Shown in pieces: positions 13,954-20,791 of a stretch of DNA of 28,364 nt. Positions within the stretch are counted from its first letter, which is position 1. Each line of letters begins with the position of its first letter. Under the pieces are notes generated by a model that was not told where the DNA came from, did no database searches, and was given only the letters and a program-made list of their open reading frames with translations. The DNA lies in IMG/VR virus record IMGVR_UViG_3300028559_000150, positions 1 through 28,364 of that record; one strand, given 5' to 3'. The stretch is from a virus. The translations under genes were made by a program, and so were the position numbers.

Positions 13954-14991
13954 GTGATTGAGTATGACAAAAAGGCATTATGCTTTGATGACATTCTTTT
14001 AGTCCCCCAGTACGGTACAATCCCATCTCGTCACGATGTAGATCTTAGTATGGCAATTGGTAAAAAAGATAAAAAAATTATAAATTTAACCCTACCCGTC
14101 ATTGCCGCACCTATGGATACCGTGTGCGACATAGACATGTGCTTGGCTATTGCCGATGCTGGAGGCATGGGAATAGTACATAGATACATGCCCTATGATT
14201 CTCAAGTAAACCGGGCTAAGAAACTTTCAAAATATAATATAAACTTTGGAATAGCTATTGCATCTAATAATGGATTCATTGATCATGCAAAGAGTTTGTA
14301 TGATGTTGGTGTTAGGGTCATGTTAATTGATACCGCCAATGGTCACTCTGAACAAGCGATAAAGGCTGTTAGGGCAATTAAAAAATTATACAATGATGTT
14401 CATGTCATGGCTGGAAATGTTGCAACGGCAGAGGGATTTTATCGACTTGCCAATGCTGGCGCAGATTCAGTTAGGGTGGGCATTGGTGGTGGCAGTGCTT
14501 GTACTACACGCTTGGTTAGTGGTCATGGAATTCCAACATTGGCATCAATACTAGAGATTGCAAATTCAAACTATTATAATCTTAATTGCACAGTGATTGC
14601 CGATGGTGGTATTCGTAATAGTGGAGACATGGTTAAGGCATTTGCCGCAGGAGCAGGTGCCGTCATGGTTGGGTCAATGCTTGCTGGCACCAATGAGGCC
14701 CCTGGTGAAATACTTACAGATGCTAGCGGAAGAGAGTTCAAGACGTTCCGTGGAATGGCCTCAGAAGGCGCACAGAAGGACGCTACAGGCAAAACGTCAG
14801 TGGCAGAAGGTATATCGACCACAATACCCTACAGAGGCTCTGTGAGCCATATACTTAATCAGATAAAAGGTGGACTTGGAAGCGGCTGCTCTTACTCTGG
14901 AGTAGATAGCTTAAAAGACTTGCATTCTGAATCGCAGTATGTTAAGGTTAGCTCATTAAGTATTAATGAATCAAGACCACACGCACTATAA
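13954..14991 (+). CDS. IMP dehydrogenase/GMP reductase-type enzyme without CBS domains
   Basis: 345 aa TIM barrel, GTG start. [53 protein letters not shown], the cysteine loop [19 protein letters not shown] (Cys183), [12 protein letters not shown] and FRGMASEG follow the IMPDH/GMPR order exactly. The usual PGS of the loop is GGS. The CBS module normally inserted around residue 110 is absent, as in GMPR and some IMPDHs; the C-terminal NESRPHAL recalls IMPDH (ESHPHD). It would alter purine pools for phage DNA synthesis or modification. Oxidase versus reductase direction is not settled from sequence. Confidence 0.88.
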   Translation: MIEYDKKALCFDDILLVPQYGTIPSRHDVDLSMAIGKKDKKIINLTLPVIAAPMDTVCDIDMCLAIADAGGMGIVHRYMPYDSQVNRAKKLSKYNINFGIAIASNNGFIDHAKSLYDVGVRVMLIDTANGHSEQAIKAVRAIKKLYNDVHVMAGNVATAEGFYRLANAGADSVRVGIGGGSACTTRLVSGHGIPTLASILEIANSNYYNLNCTVIADGGIRNSGDMVKAFAAGAGAVMVGSMLAGTNEAPGEILTDASGREFKTFRGMASEGAQKDATGKTSVAEGISTTIPYRGSVSHILNQIKGGLGSGCSYSGVDSLKDLHSESQYVKVSSLSINESRPHAL

Positions 14992-15010
14992 CTATTGTGA
15001 AGGGAACAAC

Positions 15011-15250
15011 ATGAATGAAGACTATGTTGAACTAAATCTCTACTTAGAACAGGACGAAGAGGTAGATCTTTGGGTTTATACTGCCTACGACAAGTTTGTT
15101 TTATTTAAGAACGTAAATGGTAATCCTGTTCGTTATAATGGTTGGTGGAACATTCCACATATTTCTTATAATCGGCAAGGAACAGCCTACCTTGAGGCAA
15201 AAGATATTAAATATTTTTCAACTTACAAAGATATAGATGAGAGTGACTAA
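15011..15250 (+). CDS. Hypothetical beta-rich protein
   Basis: 79 aa, ATG 15011 with AAGGGA upstream. Acidic (NLYLEQDEEVDLWVYTAYD), aromatic (YNGWWNIPHISYN) and probably a compact beta domain. The stop overlaps the next ATG (TAATG). No family recognised. Confidence 0.6.
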   Translation: MNEDYVELNLYLEQDEEVDLWVYTAYDKFVLFKNVNGNPVRYNGWWNIPHISYNRQGTAYLEAKDIKYFSTYKDIDESD

Positions 15251-15690
15251 TGAATTTCGTTATGCCAGATGGTGTTGAAGAATATCCTGATGACATTCTT
15301 GATATCCTCAATAGGATACCTGTTGAGTGGGGGCGCTGGATCTCTTGCGACAAGGGTTGGTATAAACTTCTTGTAGACACTAATCGCAAAATGAATATGA
15401 TGTGGCCCAACTACGAGATTCATCAGGTTAAAGAGAAGTTTGGTTCTCTGCGCTTCTATTGGGGTATTTCCAGTGAAGATAAAGACTGGGAGGCACTAGA
15501 CGAAAACATCTCCAAAACTATCTATGAAATTATGGGGGATATTGCCAATAGTGCAGAGAGTCGGTCCTCCCGCATCTGTGAAGATTGCGGTAAATTTGGT
15601 ACCACGACAGTTCTTAACTATTGGTATAGGACTCTGTGCCCCGCCTGTTCTGTTGAACAGGGATATACAGAAGAGCAAGAAGATATCTAG
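15250..15690 (+). CDS. Phage hypothetical protein with C-terminal zinc ribbon
   Basis: 146 aa. CDKGWYKLLVDTNRKM, YEIHQVKEKFGSLRFYWG and the ribbon CEDCGKFG ... YRTLCPAC form a pattern I recall from a widespread family in phages and bacteria (GWYxL, QVKEKFGxLRFY, then CExCG and WxRTLCxxC). The two CxxC pairs likely bind zinc. No activity is known for the family. Confidence 0.7.
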   Translation: MNFVMPDGVEEYPDDILDILNRIPVEWGRWISCDKGWYKLLVDTNRKMNMMWPNYEIHQVKEKFGSLRFYWGISSEDKDWEALDENISKTIYEIMGDIANSAESRSSRICEDCGKFGTTTVLNYWYRTLCPACSVEQGYTEEQEDI

Positions 15691-15837
15691 ATGTTCTTTC
15701 ATACGGTGTCCTGTACCTGTGGATGGTACTATGGACCAGCAAAAAAGAAGTTAGTTAAGGATATGCTATCCTTTCACAAAGAAATTCATAAGTTAGAGGG
15801 TTTGGCAAATGAAACAAAAGATAGCGATAGTAACTGA
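15691..15837 (+). CDS. Small C2H2-like zinc-finger protein
   Basis: 48 aa, ATG immediately after the previous stop. SCTCGWYYGPAKKKLVKDML then SFHKEIH gives C-x-C ... H-x3-H with a basic helix between, a plausible classical-like finger. The 3' end overlaps the GT4 gene by 29 bases, and the GAGGG used as that gene's ribosome site lies inside it. Missed by length-filtered ORF calling, but the finger pattern makes it credible. Confidence 0.6.
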   Translation: MFFHTVSCTCGWYYGPAKKKLVKDMLSFHKEIHKLEGLANETKDSDSN

Positions 15838-16822
15838 TGCTTGGTACCCGCAAACTAACGGAGTTGTAACCACTCTAAGCAATCTTGTAAAAAATTTAGA
15901 AAAAGAATATGAAGTTTTAGTTATAAACCCTAAGATGTTCTGGGGTGTAAACTTTTTCTTTTATAAGGAAATAGTTTTATCTATTCCGTTTAAAATGAGC
16001 AAGATTCTAAGGGAGTTTGATGCAGACTATATTCACATAGCAACAGAGGGTCCACTAGGAATAGCAGCAAAAAGATATTGCAAGAAACATTACAAGAAAT
16101 ACAATACAAGTTTTCATACCAATTTTCCATACCTTCTTAAAGAATTTTTTCATGTCCCAGAAAAACTTACATGGATTCTTATGCGGGGATTCCATAAGGG
16201 CAGCGAAAGAGTTCTAGTTACCAATGAGGATGTTCGTACAGTATTATCAACAAAAAATTTTCAATCTAAATTGGTTTTATGGACACGGGGAATAGATAGT
16301 GGTAGATTCTTTTTTCAACCTTCAGAACAGCATGAGAAAGGTGAAAGGATTAACCTTTTGTATGTAGGAAGGGTAAGTAAAGAAAAGAATTTAAAAAAAC
16401 TTTGTAAATTATCTAAAGATAAAAGATATAATTGCACAATAGTGGGAGATGGACCCTATCTTAAAAAAATAAAAAAGAAGTATCCAAAGGTAGTCTTTAC
16501 CGGTAAGGTACCAAATGAAGAATTGTTTAATCATTATGCTAAAGCAGACGTATTTTTTTTCCCATCTGTTTTTGATACCTTTGGAATTGTAATGTTAGAA
16601 AGCATAGCCTGTGGACTACCCGTAGTGGCATACGATACAATGGGTCCGAGAACCCTAATAAAAAAGGGTATAAATGGATATCTAATATCTAATGATGAAC
16701 AAGTTCATAAGGCCATTCGCAAGGCATTAAGACTAGACAGAGAAAAGGTATCAGAATCGGTTCAAGATTTTACTTGGGAAATAGTTACCTCTATTTTTAT
16801 AGAAAATCTTTCAAAGGCATAA
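15809..16822 (+). CDS. GT4-family glycosyltransferase (mannosyltransferase-like)
   Basis: 337 aa GT-B enzyme. N-terminal domain: IAIVTDAWYPQTNGVVTTLS, ATEGPLGIAAKRYCKK, SFHTNFPY. C-terminal donor domain: LLYVGRVSKEKNLKKL, VGDGPYLKKI, FTGKVPNEEL, then FPSVFDTFGIVMLESIACGL with the Glu-x7-Glu-type donor loop. These match the MgtA/PimB/SqdX branch that transfers mannose, glucose or sulfoquinovose from nucleotide sugars to lipids. It lies well away from the 6.8-11.9 kb sugar island, so it may glycosylate a different acceptor (host envelope, virion protein or DNA). Confidence 0.88.
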   Translation: MKQKIAIVTDAWYPQTNGVVTTLSNLVKNLEKEYEVLVINPKMFWGVNFFFYKEIVLSIPFKMSKILREFDADYIHIATEGPLGIAAKRYCKKHYKKYNTSFHTNFPYLLKEFFHVPEKLTWILMRGFHKGSERVLVTNEDVRTVLSTKNFQSKLVLWTRGIDSGRFFFQPSEQHEKGERINLLYVGRVSKEKNLKKLCKLSKDKRYNCTIVGDGPYLKKIKKKYPKVVFTGKVPNEELFNHYAKADVFFFPSVFDTFGIVMLESIACGLPVVAYDTMGPRTLIKKGINGYLISNDEQVHKAIRKALRLDREKVSESVQDFTWEIVTSIFIENLSKA

Positions 16823-16831
16823 GGGAGTTTT

Positions 16832-17023
16832 ATGAAGGGTCATGATGGTCTTTGCCCAAGTCCAAATCCTCATCTTATTGAGCCAAAAAATTGTGCTTAT
16901 TGTAATTTAATTAAATCAGTAAAGGAACATTATAAAGAAAAAGGTAAGGGTAGCAAGACCTACGAAGAAGGATTTAACAATGGATGGGCTGCCGCTATTG
17001 ACAAATTAAAGGAGCTAGCATGA
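16832..17023 (+). CDS. Small His/Cys protein
   Basis: 63 aa, AAGGGAG before the ATG. GHDGLCPSPNPHLIEPKNCA then YCNLI offers C, H and CxxC ligands for one metal, followed by a helix EEGFNNGWAAAIDKLKEL. Proteins with this HDGLCP...CxYC pattern are familiar in actinophages but have no assigned role. The stop overlaps the next ATG. Confidence 0.65.
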   Translation: MKGHDGLCPSPNPHLIEPKNCAYCNLIKSVKEHYKEKGKGSKTYEEGFNNGWAAAIDKLKELA

Positions 17024-17187
17024 TAGACGACACAGACAAATGGGTAATTAGGTGTGGCAACTTCTATGATGCATTAATGTTTGCTGATTCAAAAAAATGG
17101 ACGGTACGGGAGTGGTCTTGGGCACCAGCACATACTACTAAGAATGCCATTCAAGTATTTAGAAGATGGCGGGTAGAGGACCAGTGA
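17020..17187 (+). CDS. Hypothetical protein (55 aa)
   Basis: ATG overlaps the preceding TGA (ATGA), with AAGGAG upstream. The sequence is tryptophan-rich (TDKWVIRCGNFYDALMFADS, KKWTVREWSW) and ends in a basic helix NAIQVFRRWRVEDQ. Codon use matches the neighbours. No family recognised. Confidence 0.6.
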   Translation: MIDDTDKWVIRCGNFYDALMFADSKKWTVREWSWAPAHTTKNAIQVFRRWRVEDQ

Positions 17188-17191
17188 TAAA

Positions 17192-17473
17192 ATGTCCTAT
17201 TGTAGATTTATAGAAGCAGATGCATATATCTATCAAGACACTAGGTATGGCATCTATTGTTGCTACTGCTCCCTTATGCCTTTAATAACTAGATACAGCT
17301 CATTCTTTGGATATGATGTTTCTTATCACGAGGGATTTGTGGCGGGATATGATTATGATAAGATGCTTGATCATATTCTAGATCATCGTAAAAATGGAGA
17401 CTATATTCCAGAGCATGTTGATCAATGTTTAGAAAATGAGCGTAGATTCAACTCCAGTGTTACTTTCGATTGA
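17192..17473 (+). CDS. Phage hypothetical protein, MSYCRF family
   Basis: 93 aa. The opening MSYCRFIEADAYIYQDTRYG then YCCYCSLMP is the hallmark I recall of a common phage family (MSYCRFSxxDVYxY...CCxC), which ends in a helix with H-x2-AG-like residues (here FVAGYDYDKMLDHILDH). The Cys cluster may bind metal. No function known. Confidence 0.7.
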   Translation: MSYCRFIEADAYIYQDTRYGIYCCYCSLMPLITRYSSFFGYDVSYHEGFVAGYDYDKMLDHILDHRKNGDYIPEHVDQCLENERRFNSSVTFD

Positions 17474-17495
17474 TTTCTTAAACAAGGAGAAGGTC

Positions 17496-17591
17496 ATGAC
17501 CAAAGAAAAAAGGCTAAAAACCATTGACGAAGTTTTGGCAGAATGCCGGGTCCGTCGTAATACTTTTTGGGGAAGATTAAATGTATTATAA
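17496..17591 (+). CDS. Tiny basic protein (31 aa)
   Basis: ATG with an excellent ribosome site (AAGGAGAAGGTC). Encodes MTKEKRLKTIDEVLAECRVR followed by RNTFWGRLNVL, a single amphipathic basic helix. It overlaps the next gene's first codons by 11 bases. Small size limits confidence, but the ribosome site and gene packing favour translation. Confidence 0.5.
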   Translation: MTKEKRLKTIDEVLAECRVRRNTFWGRLNVL

Positions 17592-17988
17592 GATTAAGAT
17601 TTATAAAACAAATATAAAGAGATTTTTTTATAAACCCTATTGGTGGTATCAACGCATCACGCGAGGGTACAGTGATAGAGACATGTGGAACGCAGACACC
17701 TATCTAGCAGGAGTGTTTGCAGGAGTGCTTCAGTGGTACATAGACAAGGGTATTGGTGTGTCTATGGCCTATAAAGACGATGAAGACATTTATGGCACTG
17801 ATGTAGATTCTATGGTGATTAGAAGAGATACTGATTATTCAAACCACATTGCAATTTTCACACAATATCTAAACAATGGTCTTGCTTGGGATGAAGAAGA
17901 TGCAAAAGAATTTGGTGGAGTTCTTGACAAAGACATGAAGGATGCACTACAATGGTTGGTAGAGCATTTTCAGGAACTGTGGGACTAG
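17581..17988 (+). CDS. Phage hypothetical protein, RGYSDRDxWN family
   Basis: 135 aa, GGGGAAG before the ATG. A basic N-terminus (KTNIKRFFYKPYWWYQRI) leads to TRGYSDRDMWNADTYLAGVF, the hallmark of a frequent phage family, followed by a helix-loop and C-terminal KDALQWLVEHFQELWD. Function unknown. Confidence 0.7.
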   Translation: MYYKIKIYKTNIKRFFYKPYWWYQRITRGYSDRDMWNADTYLAGVFAGVLQWYIDKGIGVSMAYKDDEDIYGTDVDSMVIRRDTDYSNHIAIFTQYLNNGLAWDEEDAKEFGGVLDKDMKDALQWLVEHFQELWD

Positions 17989-17996
17989 GAGAAAAA

Positions 17997-18272
17997 ATGA
18001 TTAGGGTAAGGGTGGAGATTGTTCCCTTTGGAGAGGAAGATCGGTCTCGTGAGATTGGTCAATTGATTATAGCCAATACCGGCTATGGAGATTCGTATAA
18101 CGCAGATTATGGATTTGCCTATTCTGATAACTTTGACGACGCTCATGAAGGCACCGTTAAGAATTTTTCTAGAGACAAGGGGATATGGACACTAATATCT
18201 GAATGTCTGTCAAATCCCACTGAGGTAGATGATCAAGAACTTTCAGACAAAATATGGGAAAAGATGAAATAA
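17997..18272 (+). CDS. Hypothetical protein (phage MIRVRVEIVPFG family)
   Basis: 91 aa. ATG 17997 is chosen for AGGAGAAAA directly upstream. IRVRVEIVPFGEEDRSREIG then LIIANTGYG is a beta pattern seen in many actinophage small proteins. Acidic C-terminal helix DDQELSDKIWEKM. The stop overlaps the next ATG. No function known. Confidence 0.7.
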   Translation: MIRVRVEIVPFGEEDRSREIGQLIIANTGYGDSYNADYGFAYSDNFDDAHEGTVKNFSRDKGIWTLISECLSNPTEVDDQELSDKIWEKMK

Positions 18273-18364
18273 TGATTAGATATATTGTTGAGCTTGCTTT
18301 GCTGCTCACCACAATCCTTGCGTTTACTGTGATATATATCGACCGCAAGGGTGATAAAGATTAG
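18272..18364 (+). CDS. Single-pass membrane peptide (30 aa)
   Basis: ATG overlaps the previous stop (TAATG). One transmembrane helix, IVELALLLTTILAFTVIYI, followed by DRKGDKD, so N-out/C-in topology is predicted. Too short for most gene finders; supported by overlap and by two similar neighbours' placement. Confidence 0.5.
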   Translation: MIRYIVELALLLTTILAFTVIYIDRKGDKD

Positions 18365-18366
18365 TC

Positions 18367-18438
18367 ATGGAGTTCTTTGTGATCGGGTTTGTGGTAGGAT
18401 ATTTTATTGGAAGAATAATTATGGCGGGGAGAAGGTAA
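18367..18438 (+). CDS. Single-pass membrane peptide (23 aa)
   Basis: ATG two bases after the previous stop, encoding MEFFVIGFVVGYFIGRIIMA and a GRR end. It has a GxxxG-like glycine pattern (GFVVGYFIG) suited to helix packing. It may act with the 30-aa membrane peptide directly upstream. No strong ribosome site, so confidence is modest. Confidence 0.4.
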   Translation: MEFFVIGFVVGYFIGRIIMAGRR

Positions 18439-18441
18439 ATA

Positions 18442-18630
18442 ATGATTAGATGGATAGATATGATAGATCCAGTCTATACCCTTGCTTTGCTTGCTGGTGT
18501 TGATCCAGACGAAAATGATTTGACAGGAATAAATATTGGAAACAGTTCTTTGACTGTCTACTGGAAAGACTCTTCGCAGGTCAGGCGTCACAAGACGGTT
18601 TCCTACTTAAAAGAGTCAGACCATGAGTGA
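18442..18630 (+). CDS. Hypothetical protein (62 aa)
   Basis: ATG preceded by GGGGAGAAGG. Encodes a helix (MIDPVYTLALLAGVDPD) and a beta end (LTVYWKDSSQVRRHKTVSYL). No known family. Its last codons overlap the next gene. Confidence 0.55.
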   Translation: MIRWIDMIDPVYTLALLAGVDPDENDLTGINIGNSSLTVYWKDSSQVRRHKTVSYLKESDHE

Positions 18631-18910
18631 CTTTGAATATGAGAAGATGAGAGATCTAACCTGTCCTCTTTGTGACTGGTCATTGCATGTAGAAAAAACG
18701 GTATGGAAAGACTTTCCAAATCATCATAAAGACATTCTTAATCATATAGAATTAAAATTAAATGCTCATGCAAGAGATGAGCACGGGGTATTCAATGTAA
18801 ATTCTCTTTCAAAACTTGAACAAAAACCACCGGTAAAGAGAAATCCAGACTACCATCCAGACATAGCAAAAGACAGTCCATATGTTGGCTTATCAAAGGA
18901 TGTTTTGTAA
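18623..18910 (+). CDS. C2H2-type zinc-finger protein
   Basis: 95 aa. LTCPLCDWSLHVEKT supplies CxxC, and the helix IELKLNAHARDEHG supplies two histidines (H-x4-H), making a classic C2H2 finger with a long insert. The proline-rich tail (EQKPPVKRNPDYHPDIAKD) looks unstructured. It is the last plus-strand gene before the AT-rich gap. Probably DNA or protein binding; target unknown. Confidence 0.65.
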   Translation: MSDFEYEKMRDLTCPLCDWSLHVEKTVWKDFPNHHKDILNHIELKLNAHARDEHGVFNVNSLSKLEQKPPVKRNPDYHPDIAKDSPYVGLSKDVL

Positions 18911-19179
18911 TAAAAAAAGGGGTAGAAATATAGTCCATATACCCATAACTATATATATTAATAAGGTCTTTAAATAATAAAGAGATCAAAGATATGTTTA
19001 TAAATGAAAGTTATAGATTTTTAAGAAGGAAAATGGGGGTTAAAAATACCATTTTGCCCTTCATAATCCTATATCATATCACATATTTCTACATATATTC
19101 TGCTAGATTCTTATGTATTCTATAGAGATTATTGTATATAATGTATGGAAAACCTTATATTCCCGGGGTTTTTCTTCTA
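18911..19179. other. AT-rich gap without a convincing gene
   Basis: About 270 bases, very AT-rich. A weak GGGTA...TACCC hairpin follows the stop of the 18623 gene and could end its transcript. A 43-codon open frame near 18993 (AT-rich, hydrophobic) has no properly spaced ribosome site and is not called. The gap separates the plus-strand left part from the right arm with its distinct composition. Confidence 0.6.
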
Positions 19180-19188
19180 TGATATAAT
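19180..19188 (+). promoter_or_regulatory. Extended -10 promoter TGATATAAT
   Basis: TGATATAAT at the end of the AT-rich gap, with no clear -35. The predicted start site falls near an ATG that is followed at once by TAA, so the transcript does not begin with a usable leaderless ORF in that frame. It reads into the unusual open frame at 19209. Confidence 0.55.
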
Positions 19189-19208
19189 TATTATGTAAAA
19201 GGTCACGC

Positions 19209-19457
19209 ATTGGTCTACTCGATGAAGGTCAAGCCACGCCTGCCCCTGCTGAGGGATACGCAGCACCGTACGACCTCCCTGAAATAACGGGTGAATCGGA
19301 GTTCCATCGGCATTTGGAGATAATCCTGGCAAATGAGTTCAGACGATTAAACCATCTTTACCCCGTTTTTTACAAATATAATAGAAAATGGGTTATTTGT
19401 CATGTCTGGATGTTTTATTATAAATATATTTTGGGTAAATATATCATTCAATCGTAA
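19209..19457 (+). CDS. Open frame with only a possible ATT start (82 codons)
   Basis: Open from TTA TTA TGT upstream through to a TAA at 19455-19457, with no in-frame ATG, GTG or TTG at its 5' end. From ATT at 19209 (AAAAGG about six bases upstream) it reads IGLLDEGQATPAPAEGYAAP then YDLPEITGESEFHRHLEIIL, ANEFRRLNHLYP and an aromatic hydrophobic end. The codon choice is GC-rich and protein-like in its first 50 residues, unlike the gap before it. Options are a rare AUU-initiated gene, a gene broken by a single-base shift after the ATG at 19190, or a structured RNA. The stop lies within the TCGTAA of a repeat box. Confidence 0.3.
   Translation: MGLLDEGQATPAPAEGYAAPYDLPEITGESEFHRHLEIILANEFRRLNHLYPVFYKYNRKWVICHVWMFYYKYILGKYIIQS
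19433..19457 (+). repeat. Phased box 1 (GGGTAA-N14-CGTAA), no GC dyad
   Basis: GGGTAA at 19433-19438 and CGTAA at 19453-19457, offset exactly 20. It lies just past the stop of the Ntn-hydrolase gene. First of ten boxes. This copy lacks the GC dyad. Confidence 0.65.
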
Positions 19458-19459
19458 TC

Positions 19460-19996
19460 TTATTTTGATACCAGGGTATTTAGTATATCTATTGGTCCCT
19501 TGCATGTTGGAGAGTATTCTATAGCAGCTTGTATGGATAATTTTATTCTATCTACCGGGGGTAAATGAGAAGAACTATATAAAGATCCCATTGCATACCC
19601 TGATCCTGATCCTATTGAAACCATATCATATTCAACACATTGAAAATCTGTTGTGTCTATTTCATAGACATGACCTTTTATACCCACAATAAATCCACCA
19701 TGATCTTCTTCTGATTCCGGTAATTTTATTTCCTTATCTTTAAAGAAGGTTCGTAATAATGGAATAAATACCTGGCCCATATGCTTATCTATATTAACAA
19801 TCTTTGCAGGCGGGAATTCAAAATTATATTTAATAGCTTGTCCCATTCCACTATTACCAGAATACCCAAAGACATATAAACCATGAGAAGATATCTTTGG
19901 CTGAGAAGAAGCTAATATATTATGAGAGTCACTATGTCCTCTTTCTCCCCCCATATAGACATTTCCCTTATCAACCAGGGCAGCTATGCAAGTCAT
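19460..19996 (-). CDS. HslV/proteasome-like Ntn hydrolase (N-terminal threonine peptidase)
   Basis: 178 aa from ATG 19996, which overlaps the stop of the upstream membrane peptide (ATGA); an ATG at 20056 has its GGAGG with no spacing and would bury the catalytic residue. Removing Met exposes Thr1: TCIAALVDKGNVYMGGERG. Counting from Thr1, Glu17 stands where proteasomes have Asp17, and Lys33 falls exactly on the catalytic lysine (QPKISSHGLYVFGYSG). VSIGSGSGYAMGSLYSS matches the conserved GSG-xYAxG motif before the C-terminal helices. At about 177 residues it is HslV-sized. No HslU or other unfoldase gene is visible, so it may be a stand-alone or host-ATPase-using peptidase, or act on a phage protein. 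Confidence 0.82.
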   Translation of the reverse strand: MTCIAALVDKGNVYMGGERGHSDSHNILASSQPKISSHGLYVFGYSGNSGMGQAIKYNFEFPPAKIVNIDKHMGQVFIPLLRTFFKDKEIKLPESEEDHGGFIVGIKGHVYEIDTTDFQCVEYDMVSIGSGSGYAMGSLYSSSHLPPVDRIKLSIQAAIEYSPTCKGPIDILNTLVSK

Positions 19997-20097
19997 GAAA
20001 AAATCCAGGAAGCAAGCAAAATGCAAGCGGTACAAATAGAAATACTTAAAATACATCCTCCAACAAGGGTAGTAATAAGATCTTCTCCTTTATTCAT
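19993..20097 (-). CDS. 34-residue membrane peptide upstream of the Ntn hydrolase
   Basis: ATG 20097 with a strong ribosome site AGGAGGG. Encodes MNKGEDLITTLVGGCILSIS then ICTACILLASWIFS: a charged N-terminus and one transmembrane helix rich in small residues and cysteine. The TGA overlaps the hydrolase ATG, so the two products are made together, suggesting a membrane partner or an anchor for it. The longer 103-codon frame upstream runs through the repeat region and is not believed. Confidence 0.6.
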   Translation of the reverse strand: MNKGEDLITTLVGGCILSISICTACILLASWIFS

Positions 20098-20107
20098 ATT
20101 CCCTCCT

Positions 20108-20136
20108 ATTATATCAACAATATGGATTTCGGGTAA
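20108..20136 (-). promoter_or_regulatory. Minus-strand promoter whose -35 is a repeat half-site
   Basis: On the minus strand TTACCC (20136-20131), 17 bases, TATAAT (20113-20108), with TG ahead of it (TGATATAAT). The -35 position is occupied by the GGGTAA half-site of the phased box, so a box-binding protein would compete with or help polymerase. The -10 lies very close to the ribosome site. Confidence 0.5.
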
Positions 20137-20155
20137 AAATATCTTTCCTTCGTAA
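20131..20155 (+). repeat. Phased box 2 (GGGTAA-N14-CGTAA), no GC dyad
   Basis: GGGTAA at 20131 and CGTAA at 20151. It is immediately followed by box 3, making this the only tandem pair, placed in front of the Ntn-hydrolase operon. Confidence 0.7.
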
Positions 20156-20164
20156 TCATATTTC

Positions 20165-20212
20165 CGGTAAAAAATATATTGGTTCGTAAAATGTTTTATG
20201 TGGGAGCGCTCC
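20165..20212 (+). repeat. Phased box 3 with dyad (CGGTAA-N14-CGTAA, GGAGCGCTCC)
   Basis: CGGTAA at 20165, CGTAA at 20185, dyad GGAGCGCTCC at 20203-20212 centred 18 bases after CGTAA. The dyad differs from the usual GGGGCGCCCC yet keeps perfect symmetry, so compensating changes on both sides have preserved the palindrome. Confidence 0.7.
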
Positions 20213-20242
20213 GCCCGGCCTGCGGAGCTATTCCATGATTGG

Positions 20243-20280
20243 CCCCCGCCCCCTAGCCTCATACAGCCAGGGGACGGGGG
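20243..20280 (-). terminator. Strong GC hairpin after the 20288 gene
   Basis: Arms 20243-20254 and 20269-20280 pair over 12 positions (11 matches plus one G-U) around a 14-base loop, just beyond the stop of the minus-strand gene at 20288. There is no T-run after it, so it is not a textbook intrinsic terminator; it may block read-through or protect the 3' end. Confidence 0.5.
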
Positions 20281-20287
20281 AGACAAA

Positions 20288-20545
20288 TCAGTGAATAACA
20301 CCATCTACAAAATAATCTGAACTATATGGATCAAATGCTAATTGCTCTGCTGGAATGTTTACTCCATATTTTTCTATGTTGTGTTGTATTCCATCTGCAA
20401 AGTTCTTTGCATTTATTACTACCGTGATCGGCTGCTGAACAATGAACAGAGGTACTGCGTACTTCCATTCACTAGGCAGAACACGGTTGTCTGAGAATAA
20501 CTTTACAAACTTGTCTGACAGTTGTTGCGTATTGACCCACGCCAT
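20288..20545 (-). CDS. Hypothetical protein (85 aa)
   Basis: ATG 20545 with GGAGG seven bases upstream. Helical start (VNTQQLSDKFVKLFSDNRVL), strands PLFIVQQPITVVINAKNFAD and an acidic end. No family recognised. Second gene behind the promoter at 20792-20820. Confidence 0.6.
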   Translation of the reverse strand: MAWVNTQQLSDKFVKLFSDNRVLPSEWKYAVPLFIVQQPITVVINAKNFADGIQHNIEKYGVNIPAEQLAFDPYSSDYFVDGVIH

Positions 20546-20605
20546 AGGCTACCTCCATTGTCAATTGTACCGGCAGAGTGGACGGTTGTCCACCCTGAGG
20601 AACAA

Positions 20606-20761
20606 TTAACGAGAGGCTACCTTTGGTGCCTTTCGCAGAGAGGTGAGATTAACAGAGTCAACGAACTTGCCGTCCTCACTACGAATGACCACACGCTCTT
20701 GCGTGCCATACCGGGTGTCCCACTGCTCTAGATAACTAAACTTTGCCATTTTCTTTGCCAT
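20606..20761 (-). CDS. Hypothetical protein (51 aa)
   Basis: ATG 20761 with AAGGAG seven bases upstream; the second Met four codons later is an alternative. Reads MAKKMAKFSYLEQWDTRYGT then QERVVIRSEDGKFVDSVNLT, a small beta protein with a basic tail. A strong promoter lies 30 bases upstream. Confidence 0.6.
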   Translation of the reverse strand: MAKKMAKFSYLEQWDTRYGTQERVVIRSEDGKFVDSVNLTSLRKAPKVASR

Positions 20762-20791
20762 TTTATTTCTCCTTATTGTTTGGGTGTTACG

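Noticed and set aside
18993-19126. 43-codon hydrophobic open frame in the AT-rich gap
   Set aside because: Composition follows base content; no spaced ribosome site or promoter. Long AT-rich runs give such frames by chance.
19993-20304. 103-codon frame including the membrane peptide
   Set aside because: Its N-terminal two thirds translate repeat boxes and GC hairpins; the AGGAGGG site supports the internal ATG at 20097 instead.
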